Below, piece by piece: positions 25,448 to 32,747 of a stretch of 44,192 nt of DNA. A model generated the notes under the pieces. It did no database searches, was not told where the DNA came from, and saw only the letters and a program-made list of their open reading frames with translations. Each line of letters starts with the position of its first letter. The first letter of the stretch is position 1. Source of the DNA: a virus; IMG/VR virus record IMGVR_UViG_3300020061_000011, positions 1 through 44,192 of that record; one strand, written 5' to 3'. The position numbers were made by a program, and so were the translations under genes.

Positions 25448-25962
25448 CACAATCTCCCTGTCGAACCGAAGCCTTTCTCGCCGCGATCGGAAATAACCGA
25501 GAACTCCTGAACGGTGCGGAATTCCGGACGCAGGATGCTGACGAAGACCATCTGCGCGATCCGCTCGCCCGGCTGGATATTGATGCTTCCATCCGAATTG
25601 CGGTTCCACAGGTTCACCATGATCTCGCCCTGATAATCCGCATCGATCACGCCGATCGTATTGCCGATAATCAGACCCTTGTTGCCAAGGCTCGACCGGG
25701 GAACGATCAACCCAACAAGGCCGATACCCAGTTCGTTGGCTTCTTCGGCCGTCTCGGCGAAATCCGAACCTTCGCCGAAGACGCTACCGATATGCATGTG
25801 TATGCCGGTATGCACCATGTGCGACGTGCCGGCCGGGATCAGCGCGCCGTCGATCGCTTTCAGGTCAATGGCCGCCGCACCCTTGGACATGTACTTCGGA
25901 AGGTGCGTGTCTTCCAGATCATACATATCCGGATCGTGGTACTTGATTTCGATAAGCAACAT
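25447..25962 (-). CDS. dut: dUTPase (deoxyuridine triphosphatase)
   Basis: Hydrolyses dUTP to dUMP and pyrophosphate, keeping uracil out of DNA and supplying ThyX with dUMP. All five trimeric dUTPase motifs are visible: SKGAAAIDLKA (1), PRSSLGNKGL (2), GVIDADYQGEI (3, with the catalytic Asp and Tyr), PGERIAQMVF (4), and RGEKGFGSTGRL (5, the Gly-rich lid). At 171 residues it is slightly longer than the usual 150, with an extra acidic loop DFAETAEEANELG between motifs 1 and 2. Start ATG follows AGGAGAAAATC. It lies downstream of the TOPRIM gene in the same operon and complements ThyX at 40108-41127. Confidence 0.95.
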   Translation of the reverse strand: MLLIEIKYHDPDMYDLEDTHLPKYMSKGAAAIDLKAIDGALIPAGTSHMVHTGIHMHIGSVFGEGSDFAETAEEANELGIGLVGLIVPRSSLGNKGLIIGNTIGVIDADYQGEIMVNLWNRNSDGSINIQPGERIAQMVFVSILRPEFRTVQEFSVISDRGEKGFGSTGRL

Positions 25963-25971
25963 GATTTTCTC

Positions 25972-26865
25972 CTAGAAGCACAGGTTTTGGACAAATTGGA
26001 TTTTTCGTCTGCCTAGTTCGATTTCTTTTGCTTTCTTGTTCCACGCGTCTTCATTCACGATATACGGGATGATCTCATCGCGCAGTTCGTTCTGGAGCTG
26101 GATCGGATCGACTGCATCCAATTCCCACGATTCTGGTCCATACTTGTTGATGTAGTCACCGACACGGCTGTCCGTCATTTTTGCCGGATTCGGCGGCGGC
26201 TTCAGAATTTCGATCTGATCCATGTTCAGCGCGACGCGCTTGAAAATGATCTCTGCGCCCAGCTCTTCCGAAAACAGGGCGATGCGCTCCTGTAGATCGC
26301 GAGACATGTCTATACCGCTGGGATCGTGATCTCCGAAGTGCAGGATCACGGGCGTCTGCCGATACGCTTCGCAGTACCCCATGATGTGCTTACGCGCGAA
26401 ATCACGTAGTACCGTACTCGACGGGTAGCCGCGCGCCGCCAGCAATGGAACATCGTATTCTCGACAGACCGGGTTCAGCACGCCGAACAGCGCATCCTTC
26501 TCGACGATGACGAACACGCGCGAAGGCTGATCCGTCCAACGATCCTTGTAATACGAGTTTGCTGCTGCTTGCATACAGTCACGCGCATCTGAGTAATGAC
26601 GATTCGTACGAAATGCGCGCACGCGATCCTCGATCGCATCCCAGTCCATCAGCCCGGCAAGACGTGCCTTGTTTGCCACGTTTTTCACGTTGGCGTACGC
26701 CTTATCATCGTTCTGAATGACGCCGCGCGCAACGAGCTGATAATACAGCTGGCGCACAGTGAGTACCAAGTTGGCAGCTTGATACTCTTCGATGATCGTA
26801 TTCATCACGTTGATGAAGGCGATCGTGCGCGGCTTTAACCGCACTGTTTCGTAACGCTGTCTCAT
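25972..26865 (-). CDS. Spo11/topoisomerase VI A-like TOPRIM protein
   Basis: A 297-residue protein with the two catalytic elements of type IIB topoisomerase A subunits. A winged-helix-type segment LTVRQLYYQLVARGVI places Tyr41/Tyr42 in the R-x-[IL]-Y-Y motif where Spo11/TopoVIA carry their DNA-linking tyrosine. The TOPRIM domain follows: FVIVEKDALFGVL (E122) and HFGDHDPSGID (D179, D181), almost identical to the VEKDAVF and D-x-DP-x-G of TopoVIA. ARGYPSSTVLR also matches the family's K-G-Y-P-x-x-x-T-R segment. No B (ATPase) subunit is visible here, so it resembles stand-alone mini-A proteins that I recall from mobile elements. Probable activity: DNA cleavage or strand passage; untested. Upstream spacing 12 bases from the exonuclease gene. 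Confidence 0.75.
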   Translation of the reverse strand: MRQRYETVRLKPRTIAFINVMNTIIEEYQAANLVLTVRQLYYQLVARGVIQNDDKAYANVKNVANKARLAGLMDWDAIEDRVRAFRTNRHYSDARDCMQAAANSYYKDRWTDQPSRVFVIVEKDALFGVLNPVCREYDVPLLAARGYPSSTVLRDFARKHIMGYCEAYRQTPVILHFGDHDPSGIDMSRDLQERIALFSEELGAEIIFKRVALNMDQIEILKPPPNPAKMTDSRVGDYINKYGPESWELDAVDPIQLQNELRDEIIPYIVNEDAWNKKAKEIELGRRKIQFVQNLCF

Positions 26866-26877
26866 GAATACCCCGAA

Positions 26878-27684
26878 TTAGTAGCGCGGCCCGTACATCT
26901 TGATACCGTACGCAGAACGTAACGTATACTCGAAATCCCCGCCGTACTCAAACGTCTTCGCGATCCACCACGCGTATTGCACAGGCACGTAATCGTTCTG
27001 ATTCTCGCCGTCTTTCGGCTTACCGAACAGTTTACCCTTGTGCATGCCAATAGGGCAATACTTCATCACGCGCGGTTCCATGCACCACGTCGCCAATTGC
27101 ATCGGCGTCATTTCCAACACCTTGCAGAAGTGATCGACAAGGTTGAACACCATCATGGCGTCGCCTGCGGCGCTGTGCGCTCCTTCGACAGCCATCCCCA
27201 GCCATTCCGTGATCCCGGTCTTACCCGGCTCAGCCTTCGGCGTAGTCAGCTTGTGCGTCGGAGCCATCCAATAAAGCCGGCGTGCGGCGACCAGCGTGTC
27301 GATGATCGGTAGGCCCACCAGCGGGGATTCGCCCGTGATCTTCCACATGATCTCCAGATCGAACGTGCGCACGTTGTGCCCGGCTACGATGACCTTCGGC
27401 GTGCCGTCGATCATGTAGTTCGCTTCGAGCCATTGGTACAGCTCGCGCAGCACGATCGCGTCGTCGCGGCAACCGTCGATCATTTCCTGACTGATCCCGT
27501 GAATCGCAAATGCCTTGTCCGACACTTCCAAACCGGGATCGCAAATCTCATCGACGATCTTCTCATACCGATAACCGTCGCTATCGCCGGGCGAACGCAG
27601 GATGCCTGCTACCTGCACGACTCGGCAGGTAGCAGGCTTCTCCGACGTGGTTTCTGTATCGTACGCCAGAATACGATCCGTCAT
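26878..27684 (-). CDS. ExoX-like 3'-5' exonuclease (DEDDh) with DUF3820-like tail
   Basis: A DnaQ-family 3'-to-5' exonuclease. Motifs: D9-x-E11 (LAYDTETTS), GHNVRTFD (Exo II Asp) and HSAAGDAM (Exo III, with the DEDDh His). The C-terminus carries MKYCPIGMHKGKLFGKP followed by VQYAWWIAKTF, resembling the small DUF3820 domain that follows the exonuclease domain in exodeoxyribonuclease X. Probably acts on mismatched or recombination-derived single-strand ends. The start overlaps the upstream small gene by four bases (ATGA). At 268 residues it is slightly longer than E. coli ExoX (220). Confidence 0.85.
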   Translation of the reverse strand: MTDRILAYDTETTSEKPATCRVVQVAGILRSPGDSDGYRYEKIVDEICDPGLEVSDKAFAIHGISQEMIDGCRDDAIVLRELYQWLEANYMIDGTPKVIVAGHNVRTFDLEIMWKITGESPLVGLPIIDTLVAARRLYWMAPTHKLTTPKAEPGKTGITEWLGMAVEGAHSAAGDAMMVFNLVDHFCKVLEMTPMQLATWCMEPRVMKYCPIGMHKGKLFGKPKDGENQNDYVPVQYAWWIAKTFEYGGDFEYTLRSAYGIKMYGPRY

Positions 27685-27878
27685 GCGCTGTGATCTCCTT
27701 TAAAGTCGGTAGGCAATGGTTCGTTGAAGAAAAGCCACTTGATCGTGTTCTGTACACCTTCTTCGTAAGTAAGCGTCTCGAACTGCAATGAGTGATGGGA
27801 GATATGCTCGCGTAATTCCCTGCACATTTCCTCTATCTCTTCGGGCGTGCGTTTGAGTCGCGAAAACGCATCTATCAT
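27681..27878 (-). CDS. Small unknown protein (65 aa)
   Basis: Not recognised. A short charged protein, TPEEIEEMCRELREHISHHS followed by EEGVQNTIKWLFFNEPLPTD, predicted mostly helical. It has its own AGGGG Shine-Dalgarno, starts ten bases after the polymerase stop and overlaps the exonuclease start by four bases, so it is very likely translated. No cysteine or membrane segment. A partner or modulator of the polymerase or exonuclease is a guess from position only. Confidence 0.65.
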   Translation of the reverse strand: MIDAFSRLKRTPEEIEEMCRELREHISHHSLQFETLTYEEGVQNTIKWLFFNEPLPTDFKGDHSA

Positions 27879-27888
27879 TTGAACACCC

Positions 27889-30800
27889 CTAGGCCGCTAG
27901 TTTCTCCGTGGTATTGAAAATTTCGGCTAGAGCGGCTTCGACCTTTTCCTTGGACGGACGACGCTTCAGCTCGATCTGATCCCCCCAGTTCTTACCGATT
28001 GACACCGACGTTTCCAGACTGATATTCAGTCCCGGCAATTCCATTTCCATAATGTCCGCAAGTTCCGTAATCAGCGAGTACACCTGACTTACCGGACAAC
28101 TACAGACCTTCTCGTCATAAATAGGTGCGATCAACGTCGCACGATGGCGCTCCATCACCTTGTTCACTGCGATCTTACGGAGCGCGACCTTCAGTACGGA
28201 CGCGGCGCCGCCTTGAATCTTGAAGTTACCCGCTTGCCGTTCGGCACTCTTTGCTATGCCCTTGTTCGTATCCATGATTTTGTACAGGTGCCGGCGATTG
28301 CCGAAGCAATCCGCCACAAAGCCGAATGTCTTGGCTTCGCGTGTCGCTTGCTCTTGGAACTCCAATACCTTGGGATACGCGCTAAAGAACGCGTCGATGA
28401 ACGATTCCGCCATCTGCTTGGGAACGATCAGCTTGCGCGCCAGACCGCCCGGACCGCCGCCGTACGTCACAAGGAAGTTGGTGCGCTTGGCGTAGACTTT
28501 ACGCACCACGTTACCTCGGCGCGTGATATCCGGTTCGTCGCTATCCGACTCGTCTTCTACGATCTGTTCAAACTCTGCGTATTCGACCGGCTTGCGGTCC
28601 TTGTTGCGCACGTTGTAGATCATCACGCCGGTTGTCGTGTGAACGTCGCGGCGCTGGTCGCCCTGATAGCAGGCGCGCAGATTCGGGTCGTTACTCTCGC
28701 CCGCGAGGATAACCAGCTCTTCCTGATTCCAGTCGATCGAAACGATCACTTCCGGCTCGATGTCTGTCTGATCCGCCGACTGTGGGAGATACGTGGATCG
28801 TATGTGTCCTTCGTCCTTCGTCTTCGATACCTGCAAGATGTTGGGACAGGTGCCAGACGGCCGGCGCGTGATAGTTCCGCAGTTACGAATCTGCGGGTGC
28901 ATGCGGCCATCGCTGGGCGACTTCCACAGCGGATACGGGCGGTAGTACAGCTGCCGACGCGTACGCACCCCGCGCATCGTCAGCACAGCGTCCAGCACTT
29001 TGTACTGCCATGTGGACTTATCCAGCTCAGACATCCACGTACGCACCGCGTTCTCGTTCGTCGTCGGCGCCCCTTCCATTTCAAACAGTGACCGCTGATC
29101 CTTGCCGTCCTTGGATATGTTGCGCAGCTGAATCGGCAGACCCATCTTGCCGTAGAACAGCCGCGCCATCTGATCCGGCGAACCTTCGTTCAACTCGTCA
29201 CCGCTCCATAGCGACTTGTCGTGGCCTATGAACGCGCGCACCCAGCTTTCCAAAGAATCCACGTCATCTTGCGTACCGACACGGACCGCGAGATTCAGCA
29301 GATTCAGGAATTCCAGCTGTTCGGGACTCGCGCTCGCCCCCGACTTGGGATCGGCCAACTGCGCTTGAATACCATCGTAATACGTAGCGATCCATTCTTC
29401 TTTCAGCGAACGGATCGACGGCAGGTTCAACTGACGCGCGATGTTGGCAATGGTTTTCTTTTCGAGATCGACCGGCGGCGGCGTCAGCGCGTTGTACTTG
29501 CAATCGATTAGCAGTTTAGCCTTCTTACCGGCTAGAATCGATTCAATCTCGTCTTCCGATTTTTCTTTCTCTTGCAGTTTCCGCTTCTCGAACTCGCTGA
29601 TCTCGGCCCACAGCGTAGTGAACCCATCCATGTTGATATCGCTGCAATGCTCGCTTAGGAGCGTGCGCAGTTCGGATTCCGACTTGTCGTACAGCGCATC
29701 GTCGTCTTCCTTCAACTGCGTCAGACGATCCCAGTCCATCGGAACGCCGCGCAAGAAGCCGTCCAGCATCGCGCGCGTGAAATACGTCTCGTTGTCGTAG
29801 TAGAACTGCCATGTCCCTTCGCATTCCATCTGCACGATATACAGGATCGCCAGATGCGCCGCACAGATTGAGTCGTCGCAACCGTAATCCAACACTTCGT
29901 CGCCGGACACGTCGCGCATGTCTTTGCCGGATTCAACGATGTCTTCGTATTTGAGCTGGCTGTAATTCAGATCAGCCTTGCTCGACAGTTTCAGCGCGTG
30001 TCGTTTGTTCTCATCGACGTAGTGACCCATGATCGATGAATCTAGCATGTGATCGAAACGTTTGTCGAAATTCGTAGCCGATACGGTTTGCTCGAAACTG
30101 TCGTTGTGTGCCAGCAATTCCGTACCGTCCATGGCGTCCAGTATTTCCTTCAAATCTTCCTTCTTACAGTTATGCGTGTCGCGATGCTTGATCGGCATGT
30201 AGAACGCGTACTGGAAGTTGGCGCCGAAACAGAACGACGCGCCGGTCACGATCTGATGCAACGTGTCGATATAGCCGCCGGACTTCTTCGCGCGCTGATA
30301 CGGCTCGTGCTTGACGGAATCGTAGGATTCATAGTCGAACGCGGTGAACCAAGAGTTACGCATCGCTGCGTACAGCGGGTCCATCTTCGTCTTCGCCAGC
30401 TGCTTACCGTCCAACAGCCAGCGCTTCACGCAATGCTTGCGGAACCCTTCAAGGAACTCCGTCAGCCCGTACGGCTCCAACACGTCGCGTAGGCGCTCGA
30501 TCGTGGGGATGCGCTTTTCCCACTTCGGCCGGACCACCTTCGATCCGTAAGTAGATTCGCACCATTCCGGGTGTAGCTTCGCCAGCTTGTAGCAGAGAGA
30601 CATTTCGCTGCGTTGCATGTACAGCTTGTTGAGTATCTTGCAATCGGCGGCCGACTCTTCCAGCTCCGCATAGTTGTCATGCTTCACGCATTCTTCGATC
30701 TGCGCGATACCTTCCATGCCGTACTTCTCGACCAGCTGCTTCCATGTCTTCTCGCCGAAGCCGGCGACGCCGGGAATCTTGTCGGACGGATCGCCGACGA

Positions 30801-31368
30801 CGGCTTTGTACATGACGACAGGATTGTACGGCTTGAGCGCCATTCCCTTGAACGTCGTCTTGAACGCCTTGTCGATGATGAAACCGACTTCGTTCTTGCC
30901 GTCCACGAGTTGCAGCAAATCGTTATCGACGGTGTAGACCATCTTCGATCCGCGCATACGCTGCACCAGATACGCGATAGTGTCATCAGCTTCCGCGTAC
31001 TGCGTCTTGACGACCATGCAGCCTAGGCCAAACAACAGCTTGCGAACGGCCTCGAACAGCTCATCCTTCTGAGCCTGCACGATCTCATCGTCTTCGTCCT
31101 GAGACTTGCCGGCCTTGTATTTCTCCAAGTATGCGCGGCGACGCGAGTTACCGCTACCGCCTTCGAGAACCGCTATCACGTCGATTGGAGCTGTGTTTTC
31201 CAAGATCGGCGCGAGATAGTAATTGATGAAGTTGTTCAGGCCATGCACGGCCTTCGGTTTCTTCTTTCCGTCAGCGCCCATCACAAAGTCAACTGGCTCG
31301 CCGCTGTAGTACGAATGCAGCATCAGCCCGCGTAGATCAAGGATGACGCGATGTCGTGGGGCCATCAT
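27889..31368 (-). CDS. polA: Family A DNA polymerase with 5'-3' and 3'-5' exonuclease domains
   Basis: Replicative DNA polymerase, 1,159 residues with a full three-domain Pol I layout. The N-terminal 5' nuclease (1-310) has D11, YAEADDT (D128/D129), VDNDLL (D148/D150) and the helix-3-turn-helix GDPSDKIPG (192-200). The proofreading domain has D345-x-E347 (AFDYES), HNDSF and the Exo III-type YGCDDSIC. Palm: motif A DWNQEE (D879), motif B K961-R-T-N-F965, YGG, and motif C YDE (D1085, E1086). Compared with E. coli Pol I, motif A has Glu instead of Ile after Gln, motif C has Tyr instead of His, and an acidic insertion (DESDSDEPD, 939-947) separates A and B. Overlaps its upstream neighbour by four bases. 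Confidence 0.95.
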   Translation of the reverse strand: MMAPRHRVILDLRGLMLHSYYSGEPVDFVMGADGKKKPKAVHGLNNFINYYLAPILENTAPIDVIAVLEGGSGNSRRRAYLEKYKAGKSQDEDDEIVQAQKDELFEAVRKLLFGLGCMVVKTQYAEADDTIAYLVQRMRGSKMVYTVDNDLLQLVDGKNEVGFIIDKAFKTTFKGMALKPYNPVVMYKAVVGDPSDKIPGVAGFGEKTWKQLVEKYGMEGIAQIEECVKHDNYAELEESAADCKILNKLYMQRSEMSLCYKLAKLHPEWCESTYGSKVVRPKWEKRIPTIERLRDVLEPYGLTEFLEGFRKHCVKRWLLDGKQLAKTKMDPLYAAMRNSWFTAFDYESYDSVKHEPYQRAKKSGGYIDTLHQIVTGASFCFGANFQYAFYMPIKHRDTHNCKKEDLKEILDAMDGTELLAHNDSFEQTVSATNFDKRFDHMLDSSIMGHYVDENKRHALKLSSKADLNYSQLKYEDIVESGKDMRDVSGDEVLDYGCDDSICAAHLAILYIVQMECEGTWQFYYDNETYFTRAMLDGFLRGVPMDWDRLTQLKEDDDALYDKSESELRTLLSEHCSDINMDGFTTLWAEISEFEKRKLQEKEKSEDEIESILAGKKAKLLIDCKYNALTPPPVDLEKKTIANIARQLNLPSIRSLKEEWIATYYDGIQAQLADPKSGASASPEQLEFLNLLNLAVRVGTQDDVDSLESWVRAFIGHDKSLWSGDELNEGSPDQMARLFYGKMGLPIQLRNISKDGKDQRSLFEMEGAPTTNENAVRTWMSELDKSTWQYKVLDAVLTMRGVRTRRQLYYRPYPLWKSPSDGRMHPQIRNCGTITRRPSGTCPNILQVSKTKDEGHIRSTYLPQSADQTDIEPEVIVSIDWNQEELVILAGESNDPNLRACYQGDQRRDVHTTTGVMIYNVRNKDRKPVEYAEFEQIVEDESDSDEPDITRRGNVVRKVYAKRTNFLVTYGGGPGGLARKLIVPKQMAESFIDAFFSAYPKVLEFQEQATREAKTFGFVADCFGNRRHLYKIMDTNKGIAKSAERQAGNFKIQGGAASVLKVALRKIAVNKVMERHRATLIAPIYDEKVCSCPVSQVYSLITELADIMEMELPGLNISLETSVSIGKNWGDQIELKRRPSKEKVEAALAEIFNTTEKLAA

Positions 31369-31748
31369 TTGAATTTGTCTCCAATGCGGAATAGATCGGC
31401 TACGTCGCGTAGCGCCTCTTGATCGGCTTCATAGCGCATTTCGACGATCGTGCTGACGAAGATGAGAAAGTCTTCAGGTGACAGGTTATACGCGTAGTAC
31501 ACAGCGTTACCGAAATCTCTGTCCGTCTTGACGCGCTCGCGCAACGATTGGCGCGTGCGGATCGGCTCCAAAATGTGAATGACCTTGCGCGGCAGCATAA
31601 GCGGCCGGAACGACAGATACAGCGGGAACAACAGAAAGAACGCAATGGTACACATTACGTAGCCGGCCTCGTAGCCGCCTAGGCCACACAGGACGCCGCA
31701 GGCAAGCAGAAAAAGTAGCTGGTTTCTCAGCCGTTGCTTATCGAACAT
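31365..31748 (-). CDS. Two-TM membrane protein, unknown
   Basis: A 127-residue protein starting at ATG 31748 (GGGGGAT upstream); the upstream in-frame ATG at 31796 would run through a hairpin and adjoin the tRNA. Residues 10-50 hold two hydrophobic segments (LLFLLACGVLCGLGGYEAG and YVMCTIAFFLLFPLYLSF) separated by a Gly/Glu/Ala turn, followed by a soluble helical domain of about 75 residues (IRTRQSLRERVKTDRDFG to the end). The C-terminal part is charged and cytoplasmic by the positive-inside rule. Function not identified; candidates are a membrane anchor for replication or a host-takeover protein. Its stop is inside the polymerase start (ATGATGA). Confidence 0.6.
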   Translation of the reverse strand: MFDKQRLRNQLLFLLACGVLCGLGGYEAGYVMCTIAFFLLFPLYLSFRPLMLPRKVIHILEPIRTRQSLRERVKTDRDFGNAVYYAYNLSPEDFLIFVSTIVEMRYEADQEALRDVADLFRIGDKFK

Positions 31749-31764
31749 TGAAATCCCCCAAATA

Positions 31765-31789
31765 GCCGGTCCGCGCTGTGCGGACCGGC
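31765..31789 (-). terminator. GC-rich hairpin downstream of the tRNA
   Basis: Perfect 10-bp stem GCCGGTCCGC (31765-31774) and its complement 31780-31789 around a five-base loop, nine bases beyond the tRNA 3' end in the - direction. TATTT then G-runs follow, so the U-tract is weak. It could be a terminator of the tRNA transcript or a processing signal for its 3' end. Confidence 0.45.
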
Positions 31790-31797
31790 AAACCACT

Positions 31798-31872
31798 TGG
31801 CGCTGCGTGAGAGGATCGAACTCTCTTTATCAGGTTGAAAACCTGATGTCCTAACCGGTAGACGAACGCAGC
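31798..31872 (-). tRNA. tRNA-Glu (anticodon TTC)
   Basis: Seventy-five bases on the - strand that fold as a full cloverleaf. The acceptor strands GCTGCGT and ACGCAGC pair perfectly. The D stem GTCT/GGAC has one G-T pair. The anticodon stem TCAGG/CCTGA encloses the loop TTTTCAA, so bases 34-36 are TTC (Glu). A four-base variable region TAAA, as in E. coli tRNA-Glu, is followed by the T arm GAGAG-TTCGATC-CTCTC. Discriminator G and an encoded CCA end the gene. It reads GAA/GAG codons. It lies in a replication operon between two protein genes, so it must be processed out of mRNA. No integrase is near, so I do not read it as an attachment site. Confidence 0.93.
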
Positions 31873-31881
31873 TTAACGATG

Positions 31882-32652
31882 TTACGCCTTCTCGGCCGGC
31901 TTCTTGCTGTCCCACTGATCGACCATACAGAAATAGCGGAACGCCCACGGATGGTACGTCTTCTTCGCAGCCGTTGTGATCTTCGCCCCGGCCTTGATAA
32001 GCAGTAACACCATGTCCAGCTCGACCGGCGGATTCATCATGCCCAGTTCCGCTTGCACGCCCGACAGCCGTCCGACTGAAGTCGGAGGAACCGACAGGAT
32101 AACCATGCGACCATCGAATTCGCCGCCGTAGACACGCCCGGCGACTTCCTGATACTCGCGGACTTCCTTCAGCACGTCGCCATCGGCTTTCCAGTTGGCG
32201 ATCTTCTGATCGACGGCGATGCCATCCGTCGCGACCTTCTGGTCGTACGAGAAGAAAATCTCTTCCTTGTTCTTCGACTTGTAAATCCAGCGTTTCCGCG
32301 CTTGAAGCGGGTTGAAGTAGAACTCTTCGAGAGTTCCTTCTTCCGCGACTTCAAACTTGTCTTTGTCCAGCTTGACTTGCGGGAACGAGCCGAACTTCAG
32401 TTCGCCGTGCAGAGACGCGAATCGCGCGCTTGTCGGCCCGGTACCCGGCGCGGCCACGGCTGTGCCGGGGCTGGTCGCGGGCATCGAGCGAGGGTCGGAT
32501 TCGGTATCGGCAGCGCCTTCAGTGAAGGGCTGCGAAGCGGGGGTGGGGTCGTCAGCTTCGACGGTGGAACTTGCGGATGCAGCGGTTGTTTCGTCTTTGA
32601 TGGTGCCGGGGGCCGGCGGGTCCATCGGCGGTACTTTCGGCTTGATAGCCAT
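31882..32652 (-). CDS. Unknown replication-operon protein with disordered N-terminus
   Basis: Not recognised. A 256-residue protein. Residues 1-80 are Ala/Pro/Thr/Ser/Asp-rich with no bulky hydrophobics, hence disordered. Residues 80-256 look folded: ARFASLHGELKFGSFPQVKL, EFYFNPLQARKRWIYKSKN, GRVYGGEFDGRMVILSVPP, ELDMVLLLIKAGAKIT and an aromatic end (HPWAFRYFCMVDQWD). The start has AGAGGACACACAAT ahead of ATG. Gene order (after the SNF2 helicase, before tRNA and polymerase) and an aromatic-rich beta segment would be compatible with a single-strand DNA-binding protein, which the window otherwise lacks, but I see no diagnostic motif. Confidence 0.6.
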   Translation of the reverse strand: MAIKPKVPPMDPPAPGTIKDETTAASASSTVEADDPTPASQPFTEGAADTESDPRSMPATSPGTAVAAPGTGPTSARFASLHGELKFGSFPQVKLDKDKFEVAEEGTLEEFYFNPLQARKRWIYKSKNKEEIFFSYDQKVATDGIAVDQKIANWKADGDVLKEVREYQEVAGRVYGGEFDGRMVILSVPPTSVGRLSGVQAELGMMNPPVELDMVLLLIKAGAKITTAAKKTYHPWAFRYFCMVDQWDSKKPAEKA

Positions 32653-32747
32653 ATTGTGTGTCCTCTCAGATCGTTTCGGTTTGGGTTATGCCCTGCGTCA
32701 GCGGCTTGCGAACGGTACCATAGTTAACCGGGTCCGTCCATCCGGCT

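Noticed and set aside
28144-29091. 315-codon open frame on the + strand opposite the DNA polymerase
   Set aside because: His/Arg/Leu-rich product without motifs, antisense to conserved polymerase motifs; shadow.
31798-31872. tRNA-Glu as a phage integration site
   Set aside because: The gene is complete, lies in mid operon, and no integrase or repeated half-site is seen.
32653-32747. Internal promoter before the 256-residue gene on the - strand
   Set aside because: Only weak matches (TTCGCA and CATAAC with 16-base spacing) were seen, not enough to call.
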